From positions 434,001 to 498,000 of the forward strand of contig WFMF01000070.1 of the NCBI GenBank assembly GCA_011033025.1: a stretch of 64,000 nucleotides of DNA. The letters run 5' to 3'. Position numbers and translations under genes: made by a program. The stretch comes from Beroe forskalii. Taxonomy: Eukaryota > Ctenophora > Nuda > Beroida > Beroidae. The notes under the pieces were generated by a model. It had not been told where the DNA came from and searched no databases. It worked only from the letters and a program-made list of their open reading frames with translations. Shown piece by piece: positions 25,801 to 40,800 of this stretch (the stretch's first letter is position 1; each line of letters opens with the position of its first letter).

Positions 25801-28800
25801 TCGGAGATGTCCAAAGTAGCGCAAAATAGCATTCTATCGCAAAATACGCTATTTTAGTGGTTTTACGCGATTTTGATGACGTCATCACAGCACCCAAATA
25901 GGCTCAAACCAACTTCCAATATAGTCTATAAAAAATTCCGCCTTAGTACAACATATTTTGACCGGTCTCATTTCAAGATACGTCGCAGTTCTTGACATCT
26001 CACTCATTTAACTTTTGTCCTATTATTTGGAGATCGATTTTTCACTGTACCTTAGAAAATCGCGTATATCTCGATGAAAAATCGAGATAGCCCAATGATC
26101 CATATAATTTTCTGAAAGCTCTTTAAATTTGCTAAAAATCATTCGGAAAAATCAGAGAGCTATCTCCTTTCCTTCTTGGTAAAAAATGCGCTCGAAAATG
26201 GCCTATTTTCGCTAAAAATGCAATAAAATTTCGCTAAGTTGATGACGTCATAGTGACGTGAAAATGACGTCACCAGAACTTCTCTTATAGCCTATAACAT
26301 TTTCCCATCTTAGATCAACAAAACCTGACCTCGATCATGGCTCTACCATTTCCCGTTCTTGAGATCTCGGCTTTCCAAATTTGCTCCCAATTATCATGAT
26401 ACATATTATATAGTATTATTATATCACCCTGTGACACTCAAATCTCTAACTTATACCCCTGGCCAGTTTTCTTTTTACCGCGGGGGGTTACCGCCCTGGC
26501 CAGGGCGGGAATTAATATTATACACCCTGTGACACTCAAATGTCTAACTTATACCCCTGGCCAGTTTTTTTTATTCCGCGGGGGGTTACCTCCCTGGCCA
26601 GGGAGGGAATCGTTGGCCACCCCGGCCCACCTGAAATACTCCGCGACTGATAAACGCCTATCGATTCCCAAAGTCAACTTCTGATCCTTTTTGAGTGAGA
26701 AATAGAATTTCATTTTTTCCAAGTTACGAGGTTAATTGTGAATGTTCTCTTTAGTTTATGAACTGATCATCATTCCTCGTTATGAATCACTGAAATTTTG
26801 GCACATAAGATGGCTGGCAACGAGATCTGCGGATCTCGCAAGTTGCACTCTCTCCTTCTCCTAAAACGGCTAATTTGAGTAATTTTGTGTTCGGCAATTG
26901 TGCGAGTGCTTGTAGGATTAAGGAGATAATGACTCAGATAAGGAGGTTAACTACGAGTAGGAGTAATGTGACTTACTACTGCACTTTAGTTATGTCCTCT
27001 CCATTTAACCTGCATATGATGATAATTATTTCAAAGATTATGCCCACGTTGACCACTCTGTGATCGTCCATGAAATTACGAGAATCAGCGGTAATATAGT
27101 ATCTACTTATGATATTTAGATTTTAGGCATACATGGTATCCGAGAATTTAACTCAATGAATTTTTATTAAAAGATCCAGAAAAATATTTTTTAAGCTTGA
27201 AAAAACAGGCACGATATCCAATGGATTGGAATGATAAGGCAGGCCGCTGGCCGAACCGGGATAATTTTGGTACTTAAATACAGCCAACAATTGAATGGTG
27301 ATATTGTACTCACTGTAAGTGAAAGGTAGGTTTTGCTGATCTTCCGCTGTAGCCTCCAGTTTTGAACATGCCTCAGGAATGGCGCCTACAACAGCAACAT
27401 CGTGTGTCGAACTACTGGTCGAATTTTTTTAAGCATTGCGGTGTCGAACTACTGGTAGAATTTATTAAGCATTGCGGTGTCGAACTACTGGTCGAATTTA
27501 TTAAGCATTGCTGTGTCGAACTACTGGTCGAATTTATTAAGCATTGCTGTGTCGAACTACTGGTCGAATTTATTAAGCATTGCTGTGTCAGACTACTGGT
27601 CGAATTTGTTAAGCATTGCACTTGCACTCTTGTAGTCTAAAACTACTGGTTAAATTCATTTCGGAATTTTATGAAGAATCATGGCCAAATTATAACTGTA
27701 TTAAATTTTAAGATTAATATTGCAGGTAGTCAAATTGAGTTATCAATCAATATCTTTTTAAACTCAAATGCTGGATTGGTTCGTCTGTTTCAACTTTCAA
27801 GACAACAACTGTATCTAGTTTCGATGACAACAAATATTTAAACAACCGATTGTCCAAGTGAATGTTAGTAACGAGGTTCGTCTACTGTTTACGTCATAAA
27901 ATTGTGATATCGTATCTCACCAGATCAAAATGACAATAATTGACAGGGGATATATTCAACTTACGAAACACAATCCAATCTCAAGTGGCCATGGCATCTG
28001 AATTTCACTCCAATTATCCCTGGCAACCAATGGTGGCAGCAAGTAGATTACAATATATCTTCGAGCATTGAAGGTATTGTAGACGTCAAGTGAGTCGAAT
28101 GACTACGAAATGCAGCAAGGTCAATGACAGTACGTCAGTAAATACTCTGGACAGCTGTTGTCCGCTACCATGTGACATTACAGAGATTACAGAGACCAGT
28201 GCAGCAGCTCTTGTGCTGTCTACCGAAACATATATATTAGGCAAATCAAAGTGCACAAGCAAACCGTCTGCTTTGTGGAGACTGTACGGGCAGCGGCAGT
28301 ATGTGTGTGTGTGTGTGTGTGTGTGTCGTGAAACATTAGAATGTTATTACTTATTAACTTCCGAACTCAGGGATGATGTTTTGTTAACAGCCCATGGAGT
28401 ACGTGATCTCTGTGTGTCACGTGATCTGCTACCATAACAACAAACACCGAACACACCCCCCGTATAGACTCCCACAGATACAAACACGTACACAAACAAA
28501 CGCTCATGCTCACGCACAAGACCCTGTTAAAGAGTCACTGTTTTATAGTACAAAAAGCCCCCTCCAGTATCGCACTATATTATGATGTGCTCCACTTAAA
28601 CACCGTATTCATTTAAAAATACAAGTTCCCACTTAACAAATGCCTACTGGCATTCTTTAGTTACAAGGTACTACTACAGCAGGGTCCTAACACTAGACAA
28701 TTATACTACACGCCGGTGTGTGCACTAAGACAAGTGTGCGTGTGTGTGCGTGTGTGTGTGTGTGTGTGTGTGATCAAGCTACGAAAAGTAGGTTCCTAAC

Positions 28801-31800
28801 TACGATCATACTTTCATACAAAGACAAGTGTAGTTACGTTATTGACATATGACGGTCCCTTAGCTTACCCAATGCATTCCTTAATTCCTTGTGGAGTAGG
28901 TTACCATCGACCAATCAGAGTGCGAGCCGCCGTTAGCTTGCTCTCTGAGTGGTCAATCGTTATCTATTCTTTGATCAAATTCCTGGCGCGTTCGGTAAGT
29001 GGTTTTGCCGTAGATGATAACTTGACGATCAGGACAAACTGTTCAAAATAAAATTGTGACTTATAAACACGCTCGGAAAGCAGGCACAAGTGTCACGGGC
29101 ACGCCATAAAAAGTACACTTTTTGAGTGTACAAAGACAAGAGTTATGGGTACGCCACATACAGTGCAATCTTACGTGCGTGTACAAAGACAAGTGAGCAC
29201 TCAAATAAATGGTAACAATTATTATAGTCCTCGTGACGGCCACAGCCCATCATCCATACTGTAGGCTCTTAGTACAAGCATTAACCACACACACACTCCC
29301 GGATGAAGCTTGTTTTGTCACCAAACATGTAAACAAAAAGCAGTGTATACATGGCAGCGAGCCGCTTACATTTGTTAATTACTGGCACCGGTACAGTAAA
29401 TTAATTACTGGGCTACCAATTAATAACTGGGCTGGCGATTCGGGGAACTCATGTTTTCTTCACCGGTGATGCGCCCTTCAATAAAGTGGGAAAATAGTAG
29501 GTGTCTTTTTGAAATTCAGCTTGCACAGTTGAAAAAAGCGAAAAGTTGGTACAAATGCACCTAATTTACATTTATGCCATACGTGTGAAGGCATTCGACT
29601 TGCAAAGTGAATCAAAAATTGATTAAATTTACTCTTTTGTTGTTGATCAAAATATACATTTTTGATCCTTTTCTCTGAACTAAGACTCCTGATGACATCA
29701 CAATTCGCACTATCGCACTATTGTGACGTAATAGAATTTCCAGCTTCTGCCGTTAGCAGACTGTGGACGTGTGATAACTGTATCAAGCACCAGCAGCTAC
29801 AACTCTCTCTCTGGTTGATCTGACAGAAATTGACTGATACCCTGAATCTTTTGTTATTATCTTAGCGGTTTCCTAGAACCGAACTATGACTTCTTTTACT
29901 AAATGACGATTCACGGCTTGATCGGCTAATGAACAAAGGAAAGAAAGTAACTATTCTTAAAATGGATAGCTTTTAGGTATCCATACAGCTTGGGCTAGAC
30001 ATTTCATCTTGTAACTTTGTAAGATATCAGTGTAACAAGAGCCATGCCATAATTTGCCGGGTCTTGAAATTATGCGGTTTTTTGAGATTATCGTCCAAGT
30101 TTGCTAGCATCTCTTCTCCACAGCGTTCCACATAACCTGGGTAAATTTCATGCTCCAATGATCACGTATAGCAAGTTGTCTGCATTTCGGCTCAATATTA
30201 TTTTGTATAGAGCTCTGTAGGATGCAATGTACCTACTGTACCTACACAAATTCAAGGTACCTACACGAATTCAAGGTACCTACACGAATTCAAGGTACCT
30301 ACACGAATTCAAGGTACCTACACGAATTCAAGGTACCTACTCGAATTCAAGGTACCTACACGAACTCAAGGTACCGACATGAATTCAAGGTACCTACACG
30401 AATTCAAGGTACCTACACGAATTCAAGGTACCTACTCGAATTCAAGGTACCTACTCGAATTCAAGGTACCTACTTGAATTCAAGGTACCTACACGAACTC
30501 AAGGTACCGACATGAATTCAAGGGACTTACTCGAATTCATAGTACCTACTTGAATTCAAGTACCTACTCGAATTCAAGATACCTACTCGAATTCAAGGTA
30601 CCTACACGAATTCAAAGTGTCTACACGATTTCATGGTTTCTAGGGTTTCCAGAAAACGTGTGAAGTGTTTCAAGTCACCAGAGATATGAAATAAATTGAT
30701 ACGCGCCTATCGGATCCATTTTGGGATTCTTCCCGAGCCCGTGGGATTTGACTGGCTTTTGCCCAACCCCGTAGGACGAGAGTCCAAACCAATATGGACC
30801 CGACCAGGCAAGGTACGTATTATAGACCCGCAGGAAAACGTCAGAGGGTTATAAGACGCCAAGACCTCTAGCTCAAACTATAACACAACAAATGGCTAGA
30901 AACTGCCTGTGAATTAAAGATGACAAACAGTAAACACGCATCAAAGACGATGCTTTATAACTTATTGGCTGGCATATTATTATGTGATTACCATTATAGT
31001 TAGGACCATTATTAGGATCATTGTGGGTTTAAGCCCCGCCCAATATTAGGATCATTGTGGGTTTAAGCCCCGCCCATATATAAAATTGACTGACATTATT
31101 TCTACTACTACTGCAAATTGGCGCTTAAATTGCTGCTAAAACTTCTCCTTCAATCAGTATAACCATGAATATTGACTAGTCATATTTAGGTAGAATATCA
31201 GTGCAAAGTAGCAGTCCACTGACCGTTCCTTGGCGACTCTCTCTGTTCATAAACATCGAACCAGGGTGCCAGCCAAGGACTAAAAGCTTAACAGACCTAT
31301 GCTACAAAGCAAGAGAAAGAAGCGTCTTCTGGTTGTTACAGCATTTGGGCATTTGGTATAGTAGGAAGAGCAAAGATGTCTCTTGAGACAAATTATTGAC
31401 CCCGAAGTCCGCTGCCGAGTGTCGCAGCTGCGATAGTTGGATTTACGCGGGGGACCAATATACATAGTATTGACGACGCTTGTTATCGGTATTCACCATC
31501 AACAAACGCATTTCGTAGTGAATCATGGCTCGTGAACTTTCTGGTAATTCACTGATTTATGGAAAGGCTGTCTTGTAACACGTAGTATTTTATTCCCGAA
31601 ATTCACAACATTTCCTCGATTCCTCAAAATATGATTTCTTGAGTTCCCTCAGCGACCCGTGGCTGAGTAAACACGATTCCATATACGGAACAGTTTCTTA
31701 TGAACGGCGTGAAGCAAAATAAAAGTGCAACAAATATCTTTGAAATCAAAATTAAATGGCAACTTGAAAGTTTTAACACTTTCAGAAATTCATGGACCCG

Positions 31801-34800
31801 TCATATCATGAAGTTTTTGACCCACGTACCTACTTGTTAATACTAAAGTGCTAAATATTTTCACTTAGGTTTAGTTCCAATTCATTGATGAAGTTTTACT
31901 GTTGGCAGTGAAGTACTCAAAATACATTTCAGTCTCCATGTGAGAGACATCAATAATTGTAGCTTTGGCTGTTGTTCTTCAGATGATCATATTATAAAGG
32001 GTTTTAAAGCCCAACCGTCTTAGGAAACGCACCCTACTCCATATAACCTGATTTGGCGTGCACAGATGTTCACAAAACTTCACTGATTGCCCATTATCCA
32101 ACGTGTGCCTAAGTCAAAGTGTCTTTGTTAGGAAATCTATACTTATCATACTAGACAACGGAACACAAAACCAGTTTAAACTGGAGTCAGCTCTACCATT
32201 TTTTGTTTCAAAATACCTCCCAGCTATGGTATTGGCTTGTTATTTTTGGTTATATTTGGCTTGTTTTCTCTCATTTGTTAATGTGAGCCAATGACTGAGC
32301 TGCCGAATGACCATACTAGAGGTGTTTTCAGCATGTTATCTCTGTACAACTTCAGTCAATCACAAGGATATTACTATGGGAAATGATGTGATCTGCTTAG
32401 AAGTTGATGCAACTCACTAGCGCCATCACCCATCACTATGCGTACTGTGAGGAAACATAATGTCGAGTAAATGTAGCCAGCAACTCGGTATGGGTGATCT
32501 CAGATTATTCTGAAATTTTCACAAAAATTTCAGGAATCTCGCACAAGCGAATTCCAACTGTATTTGCAAAGTCGATAAATCAATCTGTTAAAGGATTTCA
32601 ATGATTTGGTCATGAAGATCGCGTAGATTTTTGTTGCAATGCAGAGAAATATCAGTAGGTACGGCAGGGATCGGGTTATAAAAGACAAATTTTGAACAAT
32701 AGAAAAAAATACTCACTATAACTCTCATCAAGCGAACTGACAAACAATTAGAATTCCGTTCAAATGATTTTTAGATTCTTACCCGTAAGCGTTACTGAGG
32801 GCTATGACAGTCGCTTCTTCTATCATAGCGACAGACATGGTTATTCCTCTTCTCTAGATCCCACTTCTTGGTGTCCTTTGATTCTGCTCCCCTTAATCTT
32901 GAGATTGTGCCCCGAGGTCCCTTATCTCGTTCAGGAAGGAAAGGAAGAGGAAGGCAGGACAAAAGGAAGAAAGGAAGGAACCAAACTTCGTATAAATCTT
33001 ACGGACTAATAAACTCTCAAATATGTGGGTTAAGGAACATTAGGAAAGTATAAAGTGGCGTGTAGTATTATTATATGCTGACAAGCCGGGGCTCCTAAAC
33101 TTCTGATACTATCCTGCTGTGCATTTCTAGATGTCGCGCGTGTGCACCAGGCCGCTCAGTGTCGCGTCATTTTATCTCGGTTTAGAATGACGAATTGAGG
33201 ACGCGAAACCGTCCATTATCCGGGCGCGGGATGTGCTTTGTTAGGCAAGCCAATTAATGGTAGACGTGCAGTAAATACGTGCATATTGACAGAATAGTAT
33301 CATAAGTATGTGCCTGTTTTAAACAAACAATTAGGTTCACATATATGTTGTTATTAACATTGTACGTAAGAGGTTTGCCTGGAGCTAGGGACGGTACAGC
33401 TGTTGACACGCAAGCAGGGGAATATGATATGTTTCTCTTATTATGTCTGAGTTCAGTGGCCACGAAATACCACTCTTATAACCGAAGTAAAACTTGGGTA
33501 CAGTAGTTGGCCTAAATTCAGCTAAAAGATCTACTATTCTGATGATTTTCATCCAGTGAAAAAGCTGTATTATCAACGAGTTTTGAGAGACAAAATGCCA
33601 TTGTTCAATTTTTCCCAACATTTCAATTAGCCAGATAGCTAAATAGCATCCAAAAAGTAGCTTCTAAAAAGACTTCTAATCGTGTTCGGTTTGAACGTGA
33701 ACTAGCAAAGTGTGGAGTACTTCAGGCAAAAAATACCAAGGTTCACTAAGCGGCTGCTATATGCAATATGCACTATATCGCAGCAGACGGCGGTCGGACA
33801 AAGTACAATTACAGTAAAGTTCACTATATCCCTCACTTAAATGAAGCTTACAACTATAATAGTGCACGGCGTGTATAGCACTTGCCAAATTTAAAAGCGC
33901 GTGTACTTTTCACAGACGAATTTAAACACATCATCTTTCTTTTTCTCGGGTACAAAGGAATGTGTTAAAAGTGCCTGTAAACTTGCATTAGATTGTGTGG
34001 AGCTCAGTTGAATGAATTCAGCTTTCAGTTGGTGATCACTGCTTCTCAGCACTGATCAAAAGCTCACACAGAGATGATTCGACGATTTGTCAAGGAAGAC
34101 CGTGCTGTCGTAGTTCACAAAATCAAATCAAAGGCATTTGGTTACTTCTTGTGGAAAAGAGAAAATATAAATGACCAAGAAAATTGACAATGCCCAATAG
34201 TCAATACTTAAAAGAAACTAGTACAACAATTTGCAGAAGAAAAGCTTAGTGGTTACCTGCAACCCGATCCTCGATTTGTGATTTAGAGTAATCATGTTTA
34301 ACTATAAACAGGGTACATAAAGCCAGCCAACGTGTGATAGTATCGACGGCAAATGGTAAGCCAATAAGACTATAAAGCTTGGAAACCCTGGTCACATATT
34401 GAGTGAGATAACGTATCATACCCCACAAAATATTTGCACTATTGTCTTATATAAGCTCTCAAATCCAGGATAATCCACTTAGCAGGACAGCACAGTAATA
34501 ATATGAAGGCAGCTTTATTATCCATGTATTTAGTAAGTGCTTATGATCTGGGCAGTGCGCCACATATCATAATATAGATGTAAAACATAATCTCATCTGT
34601 TACACTATCTTTGCAGTAAAACAACTGTTTCTCGGCTCCTTCCGTGCGCCACAACACATTTTATTGTCTAAACAACAAATAAATTTTATATTCTAATATA
34701 TTATATAACTTATGCCTAGAGGAAAGAACTAAAATAACAAACAACGAAAATTCTTGTCATGTGCCTGCAGACTAAAATTATGAAAACATCGGGTGAGAGG

Positions 34801-37800
34801 ATTTTTTGACGAAAAATCGAACTTCATAGGAGCCGAGGATATAATTCACGAAATCATACCATTCTTGCACTCTAGGAAATAACGTGAATTGCATGAAGAA
34901 TAGGTAAGTATGTTTCGTTCTGATGGTAGCGTGAGGTGCCACTTTCCGAAAGACACGATGCCACCTGATATGCGAATTAATGTGGTTATCACAATCTCTT
35001 GATGTGAAACACCAAGTACTATGTTGCTTCTTTTCTTGCGAAAAATGTTACGATTTGCTTCGCTGAGCACTGTCTTAACTCCATGATCCACTCAGGGAAA
35101 ACTATGCTTACTACCGCAGACTTATATACTTCAGTAAATGCTTTATAGCCAGTGGCGGAGGCCACTCCGAGAAAGTGGCTCTTGTGAAAGTGGCACTACG
35201 GGAGGGTGAGCGGCATAGTATGTTTGGAAAATGGAAACTTCTTAAAGCATTTAAAAGGAAGTGACTTTGTCAGCAAGGATGAAAGATATTACCGTCAGAT
35301 TTTAAGCTTTTCACGATATCAGGGGCCTATCAGGGAGCTCGCAAATTCGAGATTCCTCTAGATTTATAAACAAACCACGAATATAAGAACTGTTTTTTGT
35401 CATTAATGATCCACTTTACTCATGGATTCATTTCGTTGAAGACATTGACCAGACAGCACAAAAAAGATCCACTTTTTAGCATCCCTACTTGATTAGATGA
35501 TACTAAAGTTTCGTTAGGATCTCCAATCTCCATTAACGACATTCAACAACAACACTCAACGATAGTAATTTATGACAAGTATGAGTGTGAGTTTGTGTGT
35601 TTTGAAAGATTTATTAACAAAACATACAGATCGGATTATATCGTACAAATCTCGCACATAACGTACGCTTTAAACACTGCCGCTCTATAACTCACGTTGG
35701 TGTCCTGAGCGTGGGTCTGGTGTTGTACGAGTTATAGCTGTACACTTCCGCCTTCATTCCTCATCAGAGACCAGCAGATCGAGAGAGTTAGGTTGGGGGC
35801 AGCAAGAGACGCGCATACGATTTACTAATCCGCAGGAGAATTAGATGAGTGTTTGTTATCGACTTATCAAGAACTTTGTATTACAAGACGGTAACATGGT
35901 CTATAATTTAAACCACGGTTGAGGGCAGCTCTCTTTACTGTCTCTATTTTATAATCGTGATATGCATGATACTCGCTCCATTTTTACTTAATAACTCCAT
36001 TGTTTCCGATAATGGTTTTTATATGGTTTAATAAACTGCATGGAAACGAAATAATTTATTATGGCTCCTGATCGAAAAGGAAGCACGAACAAATGCATTG
36101 TAGTTTCAACAAATTTTATGAATTTTTCTAATAATTTATGGATTTGAAGCATTGAATTTTCTACATTATAATATCTGATTTTCAAAGCAAACTTGGCTAT
36201 TCACCCTAATACATACAACTATGGATAAAAGAGCTTAAATTTAGCCATTGCAATTATGGTTAAAATGTGGAGCGGGTCTTTGGCCACAGAAGCAAATGCA
36301 ACTAAACGTGTTAACTTTAATTAAACTAATGCCTGTTAATATAATTATAATCATTTGTTATTGTCGTTGTGACTTCGCGCAACAAGCAGGCACAAACTGT
36401 AAACTGTTGAAATTTGTTATTGTGTTGATAAAAAAGTGGCTGATCTGGCTTACTGCCACGATAAGATGTGTTACAACAGGAGATACGATGATCATAAAAC
36501 GGACTATCACCAAGATAAGATTGTGAGAAATGAGCTTATCAGTGAATGCACCTTGTTTGATCGTTATAACTCGTGACCGGTTTAAAGCCGAAGATTTAAC
36601 GGTGCACGTATCAGTCCGTAACGGTGAGCGATTTATTTTAACAACAAGTTTTCAACAAATGTTTTGATCGTCAAACCACAGTAAAATCAGTGCAATGCAT
36701 ATCGAATTTTTTTCAGAATAACAAGCCCTCGAATCGATGACTGATGAGTAAAAGGTATTTTATGTTTCTCAAATTTAAATACACAAATAGATTGTGTTAG
36801 GACCCAGGAAAATTTTTTGGATAACCAAGGGACATAGCCTTCCTTAGAAACTATTAGAATCTTTGGGAGATTTGTGAAACGGCTACAATCAAAATGGCAT
36901 TCAACTTGAGATCAGTAGATTCATAATTGTTCAGTAATCCTAGAAACTAAATTTGCGATTGGTTCCATACTGTTTCATTAAAGGTCCCTAAAGTTTGTTA
37001 ATCATAATCTGGCTTTTATCCAAGGATATTATATTTGCACTGTATTATACTTATCCACTTTTGTAATAACCCGAGAATACCAAGCATCAAGGCTGGCCTT
37101 CATGAAAATTGTCCGACCTTCAGATGAACTTTTTAAATTCCAAGAGTTTAATTATTCCACATCAAACATCTCATGAAATTTTGTTAGCATGATCTACTGA
37201 TTGGGTAGAACAGGTTATTTTTCATAGTCTGAGTTCCATGAATATCTGTGATATATATAACATGTTGAACTTCCCTAAAGCGTGCAATAATTGAATATTA
37301 TTAACATTATTTAACAAGTGTTTATGATCCCTGATTAGACTGACTCAGTAAATCTAACATTTCACCCGGTGAATGTCGGTTGATTAATAAGCCAAGGAAA
37401 CCTTTTGTAGTAAGAACCTGTGTGTGAAGCCCATAATTCTCTTGATTAAAGGTATTACGGTGTGCAGGTACGAGACGATTAAAAACTAGCCGAATACCGC
37501 ACTCTCAAAGGACTCGGGACAGCCCTACTTTTGTAAAACATTCACTTTGGACTGAAGATGTCAGTCGTTACAACGTCCTCATTCCTGATGTGATGTTCAG
37601 CTCCTGACAAGTGACACTAGTTCACCCTTGACACCAGTTCAGCCGAGACACCAGTGACCAGTTCACCCTGAACGCCACTTTTTTCCCTAAGCATCAATCG
37701 AATCTTGACACCGATGTTCACTTGAGACCAGATCATCAAGTCACCCGTGACGCTAGTATTCTTTTGGCAGATTGACACTAGTTTGTAATACTTGGCACCA

Positions 37801-40800
37801 GTTTACCCCTTGCACCTATTTACCTTAACGCCAGCTCAAGTATGTCACCCTGGCACCGAATGGAGCTCAAGGCAGCTTATAGACCTGTCAGACTTTCAGC
37901 CTCGTCATGGAATGCATCAAATAGCCATGGCAAACTGCTGAGAAGTGCCGGATAATTGGAATTCACTTCTCAGCACGATAGCCCAAATGTGACCGGGTTG
38001 GCTAATTATCGACTGGAATTATGAAAGGATGATGATTGATTATACAATGTTCCTAGCTAGCTCCGACAAAAGTTCATTTCCAAAAATGAACACTTCCGAG
38101 CCTGAATGTCTATTCAATGCCAATTATAACTGCCCCCCCCCCCCAATGGGTTATTATTATTTTACCTGCTGGGTTGATGGGATCCCCATTACCATGGCTT
38201 AGGGTAATTTCTGGGCTATCATTAAGTTAACAAGATTACTGAAGTTATTACCTGCTGAGTTTGCCGTAAGCCATGCCCTGGAGTGAGATGCCTTGTATTG
38301 ACGTCAGAGCCACCGAGGACCGCCGCCGGCCTGCCACAGACGAGGCACTGCTCGCTAGATTACTCATCCCTCACCACCTCTTATCTTACTCACTTCTCTG
38401 CCTCTTCCTCACTCCTCTTTATCGTGGGTTCTGTTAGCTCCCTCCCACTCCTCACCCACCTCTACCTACACTGAGTGATCTTCACAAATCCTCTTCAGTT
38501 TCAGTGGATATGCAGAATAGTCACAGGATATCCCACTCTATTCCGGGGGATTTTCTCTCCTCACAGCACCGTTCCGCTGATCGTATGATGAATTGGAGTA
38601 GCTGTGGTGGCACACTGATACTGTCTGGTAGAAGGGGAGTGCAGGCCTGATTTGCTAGTAGCGTGGATACAGGCAGGGGATGGAATTGGCGGAATAGATG
38701 GTTGCTACGTTGCGATGGGTGTTTGTCTGTGGATCTTGGGTACTCCAGCTATCCGCTCTGTCTTACGTGACCTGCTCTTTAACACGCTGTGAACCTCCCA
38801 ACAGCAGCTATTAACAAGTCATAGTACGTTATAATAAACAATTAACAATTCATAGCTATAATTACACATAATTATTTGTAATTTAACGAAATGTTCCTTT
38901 AAATGGCTAAGCAAAGTGCTGTTCAATATCAAAGTTCCAAGTCGAAACAGTCCCCGAAAATATGAGTGACAATTTTAGCAATGACGGACGAAGTTTTAAT
39001 AATAATTAGCCTCACTGTACCATTTTATAGACATCAAGCACGACAGCACACGGCAGCTTCACACAGCTCTGGACTTATGAAAAATTTAGAATTAAGTCGT
39101 GGAAACCTTAAAAATCTCAAAATTATCTGCATACCTATTTTCTCTATATAATCTAAATTCGTAGAGTACAGTACTCAACCTTAAAGGCCCCCGACCATGA
39201 AATTTCAAATTTTAATTTTCCATTTTTTATGGCGGAATGTGTTCTTATAGGTAAAGTATGAACAATAAGGGCGAAAATCCGGTTTCTATATGATGCTCCA
39301 AGCCGCTAATAGCTAATTTAGTTACGAAATTCCTCAAAGGGCAGCAGAATTTTCCCAGTAGTACAGCGGATATTTCCCCGAACGTGATGATGATACGTAT
39401 CACATTACAGTGCATGTCGCATGTTATTCTAACAAAATATATGCAGGGCAACAGCGGATATTCAAGCAGTAAATCGAAACGCAATTATTGATCGGTAAAA
39501 ATGATTTGACATACTCGGCAACCACTTAATCTTTTAGACACCATTCCGACCTAAAGACCAAAAAAACGTTGGTCAAAATTGATTGTTCAGAAGTCTACTT
39601 ATGAGGCATCAAAGATAGCCTTTTATTCAAATTATGGTATGTAAACATGGATTCTCTGCTGCCCGACCTATTTTCAATCGCTCATAGCAGCTAAACTAAT
39701 TAGAGTTAGAGGGTGGGACATAGTACATTGTACTTCACGCCCTAAGATCTCTGGAATTAGCCAAAGTCAAAATTTTGCGTTCGGGGGCCTTTAAGTATGT
39801 GCGCGTGGACTCTGTTCTGCTGCTTTAACGCAAACTAGAGAATTTACTGATTCAGCGCAAACTACAGTTCGTTGCGGTAGAATGCAGAAAATTTCATAGC
39901 AACGGAACAAAGGAAAATATAATCCGAAAGTGGTGGTGAACTCGAAGTAAAAATGTATCTATGAATTCTTTGGAAAGACAATACTGTGTTACAAACGGAG
40001 AGAGGAAATAGGTTAAGGATCTGCAGGGTAGGATTGCGCTTAATATAGATCAGAACAGGCAGAGAGAGTGATAAGACGCCACATTTCGAGGAGAAACTGT
40101 AGTAATGATGTACGGGATACATCATTTAATGGGTCGAGTCATTGTGCGCTTTGTAAGAAAGTGTTTCCATTTTCTACACTTTCTGTACTACTCTAGAACC
40201 TAGGGTGTTGAGTCCGGGGAAGGGAGAAAAGGGAAGGAGGAGTGTTAACAATAGCTACTTAAATCAGATTGCTTCATGTCGCGTTGCATCTCGTAGCGGC
40301 TTGTTTAATGCACCGCTGATTCGCCTAACATGAGATGTGTTAACTGTAATAATATTATCGGCTGTTATGGAAGCACAATACTGGCACTAAGCATTGTAAG
40401 GGTATTGCGGATGTGTCAATGAGGTAAAAAGCTGTCTTGCACGCGCACTATAGCTACTATGCCGTTGTGACGAATCAAGAAAACAAGAGGTGAATCGATC
40501 AGATCTCCAGGCTCTACACTGGTACTGGTAGAATTATCAAAAATTCAAATGAAGTAGTACAACTATTATCCGAAAAAGCAGCTTATGATCGAATGTACGA
40601 AGGTATGAACAGAACTATGTACCGATAAATCCATACCGGTCAGATAGTTACCGTAGACTAGAGACAGTGCCTATGTTAGTTACCGGAAACTTTACCTGAA
40701 ATCTTGCAAAGTTCCGGAGCTCCACTATTCGGCTGTTATCACGATTATCACGTGACTTAGCAGCGAATGTGTGAAGTAAATGCCATGTCACGCATTTTCT

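Noticed and set aside
27362-27640. 92-codon ORF with [12 protein letters not shown] repeats
   Set aside because: Created by a 36-bp minisatellite whose period is a multiple of three; open on both strands.
28090-28437. 115-codon ORF spanning a GT microsatellite
   Set aside because: Depends on the (GT)n tract for length; no family character or splice evidence.
30222-30515. 97-codon repetitive ORF
   Set aside because: Translation of the 19-bp minisatellite, which cycles through all frames; no start context or conservation argument.
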